The notes below the pieces were generated by a model. That model made no database searches. It had not been told where the DNA came from and worked only from the letters and a program-made list of their open reading frames with translations. This document shows, piece after piece, positions 8,950 to 15,921 of a stretch of 28,779 nucleotides of DNA (the first letter of the stretch is position 1; each line of letters starts with the position of its first letter). A program made the translations under genes and the position numbers. Source of the DNA: a virus. The stretch spans positions 1-28,779 of IMG/VR virus record IMGVR_UViG_3300021356_000122, one strand, 5' to 3'.

Positions 8950-10292
8950 GCGATTGCCCTCTTCATAACAGCCATCATATCTTTCTCTGGTGGCTGTTTA
9001 TCTGTGCCATGTCTGGCTTTTCTTACTTCTTTCATAAGCTTATCTAGTTTATCGGCACCTGCATCTGTTGATCCGTTGCCTATATCAGAGACTACATCAG
9101 CCGCTATAACATACTCATTGTTTGCTACTTTTAGTGGTTGCTTTTGACCACCTTCCATACCTCGCTTTTCTACAAGCTCAGCATCAATACTATCGCTCAT
9201 ACCATCGCCTTCGCCCTCTATTAAACCAGGCAAACCTTGTTTCATGCCTCCTATCTTACCTGTGGCAACTTGCATTTGTAATGCTTTTAACGCTTGCATT
9301 CCGAATGTCTGTACGAATGTCTGTATGTCTTCGTCTGGGTTTTCGCTTTTTCCTGTAAGAGCGTTTATAGCGTTCATCATTATTTCATCTTCGCTCTCTG
9401 TCATACCAAGGTCTTCTACCTGACCACCCTCTCTCATTCCTTGACCTTCTGGACTATACTGACCAGTTCGCATGAAATTAGCTTCTGCTCTAGCCTGTGG
9501 TGTGTCCATAAGAGCGGCGACACCCATACCCTTGCCTGTGCTTGCCATATTTCCTAGCAACTCTTGTATTTTTTTATCGCTTAATAATCCTACAAGACCG
9601 CCCGCAAATTTACCTTGCTCAGCCATAGACTTCTCTATAGCCTCTCCTCGCTTTCTTTCGTAGGACGAAAGTTGACCATCATTGTCTAAGTCTGCTTTTT
9701 CAGGATTAGATAGACCACCTGATGACATATACTGTACGTTATAGTTTGGTGCTACCCCGTAATCAAACTCACCCATGTAGCCAGGTCTAAAGCCAGGTGG
9801 TGGCTGTCTTCTTCTTAATCTTGGAGGAGCCATAGCTTCTCTGTTTTCAAAAGGTATTTCATCTTCTTTTGGAGGCTCTGGCAATCTAGACATAGACTGA
9901 CCTATGGTTGCCTGTCCTAGTGTTATTGGGTTTGTAGCTGCGGCTTGTAGTCCACCCATGAGGTTTGACTGACCAAAATACTTGGATGCCTCTCCTACTT
10001 TACCTACGCCAGATGAGAACAATGTTGGGTCAATGTTAGCGGCATCAGCGTATGTTGTTCCTTTGATAACTTCTCCTGCTTTATCTACTTGACTACCCAT
10101 ACCACCAAGTACGCTTCCCAAGACCTTGCCTCCTAGGAAGCTTGTTGCACCTGTTTTCAACCCTTCCTCAAAGTCTCCAGTCTCTAAGAACCTACCTAGA
10201 CCAGAACCTAAAGCCCCTGCTCCCAAGGCTCCTATTGCTGTTCCTGTGCCGAGTGTTGATCCTAATAATCCTAGTATTAAAGGAAGTGCCAT
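8946..10292 (-). CDS. Virion structural/internal protein with glycine-zipper N-terminus and EF-hand loop
   Basis: 448 residues from ATG at 10292; a TTG one codon upstream is possible but the ATG follows an AAAGG ribosome site and is preferred. Residues 5-35 are a hydrophobic Gly/Ala zipper that could insert in membrane. Residues 137-170 are Pro/Arg-rich. Residues 201-212 read DLDNDGQLSSYE, a full canonical EF-hand calcium loop. The C-terminal 90 residues carry a motif I recall as widely conserved in marine phages: GEGDGMSDSI, then EYVIAADVVSDIGNGSTDAGA, then RKARHGT. It opens the internal-protein block behind the palindromic intergenic element. The function is unknown; a structural or ejection role is inferred from neighbours. 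Confidence 0.88.
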   Translation of the reverse strand: MALPLILGLLGSTLGTGTAIGALGAGALGSGLGRFLETGDFEEGLKTGATSFLGGKVLGSVLGGMGSQVDKAGEVIKGTTYADAANIDPTLFSSGVGKVGEASKYFGQSNLMGGLQAAATNPITLGQATIGQSMSRLPEPPKEDEIPFENREAMAPPRLRRRQPPPGFRPGYMGEFDYGVAPNYNVQYMSSGGLSNPEKADLDNDGQLSSYERKRGEAIEKSMAEQGKFAGGLVGLLSDKKIQELLGNMASTGKGMGVAALMDTPQARAEANFMRTGQYSPEGQGMREGGQVEDLGMTESEDEIMMNAINALTGKSENPDEDIQTFVQTFGMQALKALQMQVATGKIGGMKQGLPGLIEGEGDGMSDSIDAELVEKRGMEGGQKQPLKVANNEYVIAADVVSDIGNGSTDAGADKLDKLMKEVRKARHGTDKQPPEKDMMAVMKRAIA

Positions 10293-10303
10293 CAATAACC
10301 TTT

Positions 10304-10332
10304 CTAAAAAGTTCTATATAACTTTTTACCAT
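10304..10332 (-). promoter_or_regulatory. Palindromic intergenic element, copy B (candidate late promoter or operator)
   Basis: On the minus strand this reads GGTA-AAAAGT-TAT-ATAGAACTTTTT and contains perfect 8-base inverted arms (AAAAAGTT at 10306-10313, AACTTTTT at 10320-10327) around a 6-base loop. Nearly the same string occurs at 17073-17098. Both copies end 11-13 bases before the start codon of the next gene and lie in the two largest gaps of the window. A phage promoter, operator or mRNA-processing hairpin would all fit; sequence alone does not decide. Confidence 0.45.
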
Positions 10333-10386
10333 ATAATCTCGTAAGCCAAAAGCTCAAAATAACACAAATTAAACATAAAAATAAAT

Positions 10387-10406
10387 ATGGTAGCTTTTTT
10401 TACCAT
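10387..10406 (-). terminator. Weak hairpin with T-rich tail after the lysis block (possible terminator)
   Basis: Inverted repeat ATGGTA (10387-10392) and TACCAT (10401-10406) with an 8-base loop. It overlaps the stop codon of the preceding basic-protein gene. On the minus strand it is followed by ATTTATTTTTATG, a T-rich run. The stem is short and AT-rich, so it would be a weak terminator at best. It sits between the lysis block and the internal-protein block, where a boundary is plausible. Confidence 0.3.
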
Positions 10407-10711
10407 TTAACTTTATCTGCCCAATATGCCGCTGACATCTTACCTTTAGCTATATTTTTACCATGTCTTGCCTTAAAGCTCTTACGTTTCATCTTCATTC
10501 GTCTTGATTCTCCTGCTTTCGGCTTTCCTGCTGTGCCTTTGACTGTTCCGACTTTCTTACCCTGTTGACCAAAGCGTATGGTCTTGATCTTGTCACCTTC
10601 CTTCGCAACAACAATGTGCGATTTTTTTGGGTGGCTCGGTGTTCTTTTTGGTCTGTTATAACCACTAACTCCTGCTCTGGCTAATCTAGGGTCTTTCTTT
10701 TTAGTCGTCAT
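10400..10711 (-). CDS. Small basic conserved phage protein
   Basis: 103 residues, very rich in Lys, Arg and Gly. It begins MTTKKKDPRLARAGVSGYNR, continues PKRTPSHPKKSHIVVAKEGD and ends FKARHGKNIAKGKMSAAYWA plus DKVKW. I recall near-identical proteins in many uncultured marine phages, with no assigned function. The high charge suggests binding to DNA or RNA, possibly inside the capsid, but this is inference. It overlaps the end of the muramidase gene by 11 bases and is the last gene of the lysis/basic-protein block before the palindromic intergenic element. Confidence 0.87.
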   Translation of the reverse strand: MTTKKKDPRLARAGVSGYNRPKRTPSHPKKSHIVVAKEGDKIKTIRFGQQGKKVGTVKGTAGKPKAGESRRMKMKRKSFKARHGKNIAKGKMSAAYWADKVKW

Positions 10712-11225
10712 CTTCTTCCATCATCTGCATGGCTTTTTCGGTTGTCTCCTTATTACGCCTTGTCCAACCTTTACCAAATGTATCAAATGTTTTAAGAGAT
10801 TCATAGAACTCTTGTCGTATCTTACCAAACTGTTCTATCATATAGTGTGGGCTTTGCCCCTCTACTAAGGCTAATGTCTTAGGTCCTATCGCTCCATCTT
10901 GAGCTGCCCCACATATCTTTTGCACCGCCTTTGCACTACGACCTGTACCACTGTTAACAGCCCAATCAAAAACCGCCCAATCAAGACCACTAGGTAAATC
11001 ATCACATTTACAGCGATCCCAGTATAGTTTCTTGTATAAAGGCTTTACGTCTGATGGCTGAAGGTTCTTCATCTCATCGCTAGTAACCTCTCTGCCTAGA
11101 TACTCCTCGTATACCCTTTTAGTAACGCCTAGATTAGTCTCACCGCCAGGGTCTTTTGGGTGATTTACATACCCCCCTTCGTGCTTTAGCAACATTACTA
11201 TGCAGTCATCATAATTATAATCCAT
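10701..11225 (-). CDS. Endolysin: GH108 N-acetylmuramidase with peptidoglycan-binding C-terminus
   Basis: 174 residues. Residues 14-35 carry the glycoside hydrolase 108 signature, KHEGGYVNHPKDPGGETN followed by LGVT, with Glu16 as the expected catalytic acid. The C-terminal half (DWAVNSGTGRSAKAVQKI, then DGAIGPKTLALVE) matches the usual PG-binding-3 partner domain. The enzyme should cut the glycan backbone of peptidoglycan at the end of infection. No signal peptide is present, so it depends on the holin encoded just upstream. A strong ribosome site (GGAGG, 9 bases before ATG) supports the start. The first 11 bases overlap the small zinc-ribbon gene. Length is normal for the family. Confidence 0.95.
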   Translation of the reverse strand: MDYNYDDCIVMLLKHEGGYVNHPKDPGGETNLGVTKRVYEEYLGREVTSDEMKNLQPSDVKPLYKKLYWDRCKCDDLPSGLDWAVFDWAVNSGTGRSAKAVQKICGAAQDGAIGPKTLALVEGQSPHYMIEQFGKIRQEFYESLKTFDTFGKGWTRRNKETTEKAMQMMEEDDD

Positions 11226-11379
11226 CGTCTTCTTCCTCCTTTTTTATAATCGTTTCTTTATGGACAAAGTCTATCCACTCCTTGTTCATATCATAGAAGT
11301 ATTGACAGTATTTACAACGCATACTTCCCTCTACGTTCTCCATATCATGCCCACACACATCGCACTTATTCGATGCTAT
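11215..11379 (-). CDS. Small zinc-ribbon protein, no ATG/GTG/TTG start upstream of the metal site
   Basis: Between the holin and the muramidase one minus-strand frame stays open for 54 codons. It reads CDVCGHDMEN near the front and MRCKYCQYFYDM in the middle, giving two CxxC knuckles 12 residues apart, a zinc-ribbon pattern. It ends in a Lys/Glu/Asp-rich tail and stops at 11215, inside the first codons of the muramidase. No ATG, GTG or TTG lies upstream of the first CxxC; ATA at 11379 or ATT at 11388 would be needed, and an in-frame TGA lies a few codons further up. The first usable ATG gives a protein with only one CxxC. The open frame, paired cysteines and exact fit between neighbours argue that it is real. 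Its function is unknown; a nucleic-acid or protein contact is possible. Confidence 0.6.
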   Translation of the reverse strand: MASNKCDVCGHDMENVEGSMRCKYCQYFYDMNKEWIDFVHKETIIKKEEEDDGL

Positions 11380-11771
11380 TTTGTTAATCCCTTTTGCTTT
11401 TCATATGTACGGAGTCCACCAATTCCGAGCATACCACCTAGAACTGTAAGCAATGTACTCATGTCAAACTCTGGTAAATCAGGAACTTCTACACCTGCAA
11501 AGGCACATACGAATATAATTATGTCTTTTAGGAGAAAATGGTATAGGAAGGCAATCGCACAGACCCAGCCAACTGCTGGTCGCCAACCCCCTTTAAATAT
11601 TGATCCTGACTGCGCTTCTGCTTTGTTGACCTCTATTTGCGAAAGTGCCAGTTGTTGGGCGTGTTTCTCAGACATTGTTGCCAACTCGTGGGCGATTCTT
11701 GCCTTTTGATCCTTATCTTCAATAAATTTATCTAGTAACCCTGTAACGGGTGCTATTAAACTCTCTATCAT
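11376..11771 (-). CDS. Holin, 3TM family (GTA-type)
   Basis: 131 residues with the typical 3TM-holin layout: an N-terminal amphipathic helix (DKDQKARIAHELATMSEKHA), the EVNKAEAQSGSIFKGGWRPA motif at 47-66, hydrophobic segments at about 66-80, 83-95 and 106-121, and the ending GMLGIGGLRTYEKQKG. Holins of this type gather in the inner membrane and open it so that the muramidase reaches the cell wall. The gene stands just before the zinc-ribbon and muramidase genes and overlaps the upstream basic protein by ATGA. Length and motif order agree with the family. Confidence 0.92.
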   Translation of the reverse strand: MIESLIAPVTGLLDKFIEDKDQKARIAHELATMSEKHAQQLALSQIEVNKAEAQSGSIFKGGWRPAVGWVCAIAFLYHFLLKDIIIFVCAFAGVEVPDLPEFDMSTLLTVLGGMLGIGGLRTYEKQKGLTK

Positions 11772-12010
11772 GCTCTATACTTTCTAACCTTTTTTGCTAT
11801 GTTCTTGGGTTGCTTGACGAACTGCTTACCTTTTTTTGTACCCTTTCGCTTCGCTCGTGTGGTAGCGGCATATTCTTGTGGTGACAAGGCTTTGATAGCG
11901 GCTTCTGGTAGATAACGCTCTCCTGTCTTAGAAGACTTCTTACCTGACTTGGTTCGCCATTTTTGTTTTGTCCACTTTTTAAGACTTTTTTGACTTTTTG
12001 CTAGAGCCAT
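11768..12010 (-). CDS. Small basic conserved phage protein
   Basis: 80 residues, mostly Lys/Arg/Gln/Ala. It begins MALAKSQKSLKKWTKQKWRT, has GERYLPEAAIKALSPQEYAA in the centre and ends KKGKQFVKQPKNIAKKVRKY plus RA. I recall this as a frequent marine-phage protein of unknown function. No membrane segment or metal site is seen. The start lies 5 bases after the preceding gene, with an AGGA-type site somewhat upstream. It is one of four highly basic small proteins around the lysis genes; a DNA-binding role is only a guess. Confidence 0.85.
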   Translation of the reverse strand: MALAKSQKSLKKWTKQKWRTKSGKKSSKTGERYLPEAAIKALSPQEYAATTRAKRKGTKKGKQFVKQPKNIAKKVRKYRA

Positions 12011-12015
12011 CTTTT

Positions 12016-12345
12016 CTAGGTCTTCCTCTTTTTTTTGGTTTTAGCTGTTGCTTTATTTCCTCTATGCTTAGCTCTGATTTCTTCTTTCGCCCTCTTTGCG
12101 ATTTGGGCTTGTCTGTTTTTACCTGCAACTTTGGCTCTCTGTTCGAGAACAGTGAGGATTTGAATTTTTCTAGCAAACGGCTTATTAATACGCTGAACCT
12201 TACGAGCAGTTGCTTGGGCATCTGCCACAGTGGCAAATTTAATAGTGACTGTATCTTTGGGATTTTCATCGGTATATAGCCTCCTTCCAGAGCCTTTTGG
12301 TTTTTTTCCTGTTCCTATTTTAGGGTCTTTAGCGATAACCACCAC
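12016..12345 (-). CDS. Small basic conserved phage protein (DUF6321-like from memory)
   Basis: About 109 residues. Its core AKDPKIGTGKKPKGSGRRLY, then TDENPKDTVTIKFATVADAQ, then RKVQRINKPFARKIQILTV, matches a protein I remember from many marine phages, perhaps DUF6321; the number is uncertain. The C-terminus is Lys/Arg/Ala-rich. The only starts near the conserved region are GTG codons (12345 or 12342), both inside the end of the previous gene, so translation probably depends on coupling. A 96-residue frame overlaps it but I judge that a shadow. Function unknown. Confidence 0.82.
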   Translation of the reverse strand: MVVIAKDPKIGTGKKPKGSGRRLYTDENPKDTVTIKFATVADAQATARKVQRINKPFARKIQILTVLEQRAKVAGKNRQAQIAKRAKEEIRAKHRGNKATAKTKKKRKT

Positions 12346-12631
12346 CTGCTTTCTTGTAGGCGGCGGCTAACATTTGTGCTTTTCTTGCACTCCACTGACC
12401 AGGTTTGCCCCCCTTAGAACCTGCTTTTATTCTATTAAATAATCTTTTTCTCATCTCAGGCTTTGTATAATTACCTGCCTCGTTAACTCTAGACTTGCTT
12501 TTCTTCTTTGGTCTACCACCTTTTCTTAACTCTATTGCTTTTAGGGCTTCTGCTTGTCCTGCATGAGCTTTACTAGCTTTGGTTAACTTACTAGCTACCT
12601 TTTTAATTACTTTTTTAGCTTTTACTGTCAT
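12329..12631 (-). CDS. Small basic DUF5872-like protein
   Basis: 100 residues from ATG at 12631. A longer start at 12652 exists, but the ATG at 12631 follows an AAGAGGAG site by 7 bases and begins MTVKAKKVIKKVASK, so it is preferred. The N-terminal half is Lys/Ala-rich. The C-terminal half holds NYTKPEMRKRLFNRIKAGSK followed by GGKPGQWSARKAQMLAAAYK and the ending KAGGGYR, a pattern I know as DUF5872. Function is not established. The strong positive charge and the GQWSARK core suggest nucleic-acid contact. It overlaps the EF-hand membrane-protein gene by 17 bases. Confidence 0.86.
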   Translation of the reverse strand: MTVKAKKVIKKVASKLTKASKAHAGQAEALKAIELRKGGRPKKKSKSRVNEAGNYTKPEMRKRLFNRIKAGSKGGKPGQWSARKAQMLAAAYKKAGGGYR

Positions 12632-12956
12632 CTTTAGCTCCTCTTCTTGCAAGCTGATTGAACCCTATAAAACTACCAATAATACCCATGTTACTGAGTA
12701 TCCATATTTCAGCAATGCCAGACAAGTGATCTATACGCTCCATTTCTATTAACGGTGTCATTAATACAACAATAAATACTGTTACTGTCAGTGCTGAAAA
12801 CCATACTAGATATCTCTGTTGATCTTCTTTCTTATCTCTGTTTTCCAAAAGAACCATACGCTCACGCATAGCCATCTCTTGATCGCTGACTACACCATCA
12901 CCGTTTGCATCAGCTTTTTCCCACACAGAACCTTTTTCTAATTTCTTTTGTGTCAT
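12615..12956 (-). CDS. Two-helix membrane protein with EF-hand loop (possible second holin or lysis regulator)
   Basis: 113 residues. Residues 16-27 read DANGDGVVSDQE, a complete canonical EF-hand calcium loop. After a charged stretch (about 31-47) come two hydrophobic segments at about 50-70 and 81-101, then a short basic tail. I recall similar proteins in marine podoviruses near lysis genes. The size, two membrane helices and closeness to a holin and a muramidase suggest a role in membrane permeabilisation or its timing, perhaps sensing calcium, but that is inference. It starts by ATGA overlap with the methyltransferase gene. Confidence 0.87.
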   Translation of the reverse strand: MTQKKLEKGSVWEKADANGDGVVSDQEMAMRERMVLLENRDKKEDQQRYLVWFSALTVTVFIVVLMTPLIEMERIDHLSGIAEIWILSNMGIIGSFIGFNQLARRGAKDDSKS

Positions 12957-13498
12957 TCTACTCTTCCGTAAAATTCTGTAGTTCCTTCAAACTTTTCATC
13001 AAACAAGTACCAACAGCAATTATCTTTACCTGTACCTTTACTATCTTTTATCCATTTGATTCTACCAATACTTACAACTTTCTTCAACATTTTCTGAAAA
13101 ATAGCACTTTGTCTTGTATGCATCCAGTCAGCATCAAACAACAACCATGTAGGTTTAAGAGATGTTAAATGAAATATCATGGGATGTAATATACTTCGAT
13201 CCCAAGGTGGGTTTGTTATAAATACCTCTGCTCCTACTGCATCATTCTTAGTTAACTGTAGAGCATTTTTTTTAATAATATCTTTTCTTTGTGGCTCTAT
13301 ATCACAAGCATATGTGCATACTGGAGTTTCTATATTACTATTTTTTTCTATGTGGTCTATCAAAGCACCATTACCTGCACAAGGCTCTGCAAAACTTTTT
13401 ACTATACCAGATATGTGTGGCATCAAAGGAACAACTCCCTCTGATGGAGTCGTATAATAGTCTCTGTCAAACCTGACGAAATTACTTCTTTTGCCCAT
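12953..13498 (-). CDS. Orphan N6-adenine-type DNA methyltransferase
   Basis: 181 residues. Residues 36-46 (FAEPCAGNGAL) are the S-adenosylmethionine-binding motif I, Asp66 in ACDIEP is the expected acidic motif II residue, and ITNPPW (94-99) is catalytic motif IV of N6-adenine methyltransferases. The order motif I then IV, with no clear separate recognition domain, is usual for small phage orphan enzymes. No restriction endonuclase lies nearby, so a likely role is protecting phage DNA from host restriction or altering control of late DNA events. It sits among structural and lysis genes, starting directly at the preceding stop codon. An RNA or protein substrate cannot be excluded. Confidence 0.9.
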   Translation of the reverse strand: MGKRSNFVRFDRDYYTTPSEGVVPLMPHISGIVKSFAEPCAGNGALIDHIEKNSNIETPVCTYACDIEPQRKDIIKKNALQLTKNDAVGAEVFITNPPWDRSILHPMIFHLTSLKPTWLLFDADWMHTRQSAIFQKMLKKVVSIGRIKWIKDSKGTGKDNCCWYLFDEKFEGTTEFYGRVE

Positions 13499-13795
13499 TT
13501 ATGGTAATGTTATGGTTACCGACCCTAGTCCTGTCGTTCCCAAACTGCCTCTTGGATGTGGTCTATCTGCTCTACTTATTTTTACAAAGCCATCATGGTC
13601 AAACAATGCGCCAACTTCTAATTCATCGTCATGTGTTTGTAGATTTGTTAAGACTAGACCTGTGTTTCTACCCTCTCCCCCTGCGTTTTGCTGTTCTGCA
13701 TATATAGCAAAAGCTCTTACGATCTGTGCCATGTAGTTTGCATCATACTCATTTGGAGCCGATGGAAAGAATGGTATGGGTACTTTCGTAGACAT
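13499..13795 (-). CDS. Small conserved virion-associated protein, function unknown
   Basis: 98 residues. It begins MSTKVPIPFFPSAPNEYDAN, followed by a helix with RAFAIYAEQQ, then GLVLTNLQTHDDELEVGALF and DHDGFVKI. I recall this layout (aromatic N-terminus, 'LTNLQT', 'G.L....GFVKI') in marine podoviruses immediately after the nozzle-like protein. The N-terminal helix looks fit for trimerisation or for docking on the tail, and the second half is beta-rich. The start shares one base with the stop of the nozzle-like gene. No enzymatic motif is seen. Confidence 0.83.
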   Translation of the reverse strand: MSTKVPIPFFPSAPNEYDANYMAQIVRAFAIYAEQQNAGGEGRNTGLVLTNLQTHDDELEVGALFDHDGFVKISRADRPHPRGSLGTTGLGSVTITLP

Positions 13796-15912
13796 TATCG
13801 CCCACCATCCTGCCTCAGATCAACTCTAGTGGTTCCTAAACGCCATGAAACGCCTGTTGCTGTACTTTCTAGCCTAAGAGCAAAAGAACGCCCTCTGAGG
13901 CGTATATCAGCCTTCTCTGTAAATAACTCTATTGGTGTGCTTGCTGACTGTGTTACTGCACTTGTATCCGTCTGATTGTATGTTGCACCAGGAAATCTTC
14001 TTGCCTTTAACGTCAAGTTGACCTGTGGTGTTTCGTTTGTGCTTTCTCTAAAGGTTATGTCTGGTATAACTCTGCTTGCAAAGAAGAACTTGTCTCCATC
14101 TCCTATGGTAACCTGACTTGATTCTATAAACGATGTAATACCTGATGCAGGTGACTGCGATCCATCGTCTAAACCAAACTCTTGGTAATATAGATAGTTA
14201 TCTGTTGAGGCAGCTATGGGGTATAAAAATACACCTCTGTCTACCCATGCTGTTCTTGCCAGAGTGCCATAATACCAAATGTTTTGTTCATAGTTGTATA
14301 CTACATACTTGTCATTAGCTGTAGCACTAGAAGACGGATAGAACCACCATACTTCAGAGTATGCACTATTCTGACCTGCTATAATCTTTGTATCTTGATC
14401 TCTGTTTAAGTCACTAAACACAAAGTCTTGCACAGGACATACGAGCTTTTGTGTTCGACCATTGTACACATAGAACTCTCTATATCCCATCCAGTATACA
14501 GACTCCTCTACAGCCACGGCAGCATTCTCAGATATTATTGTGGTGTTTCTACCAACCTCTGTAATACCGAATGTAAACGGAGGTCCGATAAACTGTAATG
14601 CGTGTACGGATACATCTGTAATAACAAGTGTCTGTTGCTTTGTTTGTACGGCTGCAACAATCTCTGATCCTGTACCAATACGCAACTCACCTGCTGTGTT
14701 TGTGGGTAAAGCATTCCATTCTGTAAGACTTTCCTGAGATGCAAAACGAATCAGTAATGGGTCTTGTGTGCCACTCGCTGTCTCACTATCACAGCCAAAA
14801 GCTAGAATATGTCTGTCTCTTTCAGAGACTATTACCTTCTTGGCTATTGTTGGTGCGTTGGTAGAGCCTGCTAGTGTTGTAATCTCTACAGCTCTTGCTG
14901 ATGTGCCACCTGATTTATCCCAATAATATATAGCACCATCTCTAACATTCATAACTAGGTCTTCACCAAAATTGTCGTGTGACCAATGACGCAACAATGC
15001 TCCTGCTATGTTTGTTGTTGCAGGCATACCCCAACCACCTAGTGCCTCTGTGACTGTAGCATCATCGGCATGAGTAGCTGCCGTTGTTTCAAACAAACCT
15101 CTTGTTAAGCCTGTGAATGTAGTTGAGGTTTTTCCTGTGTACTGCATTATTTCACTGTCTATCAACAAGTATCCTGATGCTTCAAAGTTAGCCGATGAAT
15201 CAACTGTTACACTAGTAGCTGAAGCTGTCATACCACTTCCATCATCTACGGCTGTGGTTGCTGCCGATCCAGATATACCTCCCCAGATACCTGCACCCCA
15301 ACCTGTTCCGTATGAATTGTCGTCTAGTCCTACGTTGATCTGATACGCACCCACTGTGGAACTACCCCCATTACCACTGTCAGAACTGTTAGCTGTCACT
15401 GTGCTTCCAGAGGTGTCTTTTGCTGTTATTGTATAAGTGTTAGATGCTGTGACAGATGCTATTTGATATTCTTGATTTAGAACATCTGCTGTTATATTGC
15501 CACCCAATGTTCCTGCATTTGTAAATGTAACAAAGTCATTTAGGTTTGCCCCATGATCTGCATCAGTAACTGTTATAGTGGAGCTTCCATTAGTTGCAGA
15601 GAATGTAACATCGCCACTACCTGTAGTAAGTCTAAGAGGTGTTATGTCATAGTAAGTACCCCCTGCGTTTAGGTAATACTTTTGACTTGTGCCTACACCT
15701 ATAAAGTTTGTGTTATCTAACGCTGTCCATGTGTGCAAGGCACGACACGTTCCTAAAAACTGATTGTCAGAATACTTTGTCCAACCACCTATCTTTTCTG
15801 GAAGACCATTCCTAAAACGCACTTTGTCTCCATCAAACCAACCACCTTCGTTTGTGTATGATGTTGAGTCTCTGTTTATACCTGCTCTAAACTGTAATTT
15901 AGTTAAAGCCAT
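13795..15912 (-). CDS. Tail nozzle / tubular-B-like structural protein
   Basis: 705 residues. The N-terminus (MALTKLQFRAGINRDSTSYT, NEGGWFDGDKVRFRNGLPEK, IGGW) is the hallmark of a large family in short-tailed marine phages, usually annotated as tail tubular protein B, nozzle or stabilisation protein. Repeated W/Y-rich strands in the second half (VYWMGYREFYVYNG, YSEVWWFYP, YNYEQNIWYYGTLART) suggest a beta-propeller-like body. Residues about 100-180 and 228-290 look like inserted small beta modules, the second with YLLIDSEIMQYTG, found in other phage virion proteins. Together with the adaptor gene it points to a podovirus-type tail. No internal defects are seen. Confidence 0.9.
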   Translation of the reverse strand: MALTKLQFRAGINRDSTSYTNEGGWFDGDKVRFRNGLPEKIGGWTKYSDNQFLGTCRALHTWTALDNTNFIGVGTSQKYYLNAGGTYYDITPLRLTTGSGDVTFSATNGSSTITVTDADHGANLNDFVTFTNAGTLGGNITADVLNQEYQIASVTASNTYTITAKDTSGSTVTANSSDSGNGGSSTVGAYQINVGLDDNSYGTGWGAGIWGGISGSAATTAVDDGSGMTASATSVTVDSSANFEASGYLLIDSEIMQYTGKTSTTFTGLTRGLFETTAATHADDATVTEALGGWGMPATTNIAGALLRHWSHDNFGEDLVMNVRDGAIYYWDKSGGTSARAVEITTLAGSTNAPTIAKKVIVSERDRHILAFGCDSETASGTQDPLLIRFASQESLTEWNALPTNTAGELRIGTGSEIVAAVQTKQQTLVITDVSVHALQFIGPPFTFGITEVGRNTTIISENAAVAVEESVYWMGYREFYVYNGRTQKLVCPVQDFVFSDLNRDQDTKIIAGQNSAYSEVWWFYPSSSATANDKYVVYNYEQNIWYYGTLARTAWVDRGVFLYPIAASTDNYLYYQEFGLDDGSQSPASGITSFIESSQVTIGDGDKFFFASRVIPDITFRESTNETPQVNLTLKARRFPGATYNQTDTSAVTQSASTPIELFTEKADIRLRGRSFALRLESTATGVSWRLGTTRVDLRQDGGR

Positions 15913-15921
15913 AATCTTCTC

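Noticed and set aside
10334-10381. Possible 16-residue leader peptide in the gap before the internal-protein block
   Set aside because: A short ATG frame exists on the minus strand (about 10334-10384) but has no ribosome site and no codon pattern of interest.
11979-12269. 96-residue minus-strand frame with an AT-hook-like KRGRPRK stretch
   Set aside because: It lies almost wholly within the conserved basic gene 12016-12345 in another frame. Lys/Arg-rich coding produces such shadows; the overlapped protein has recognisable conserved motifs and this frame does not.
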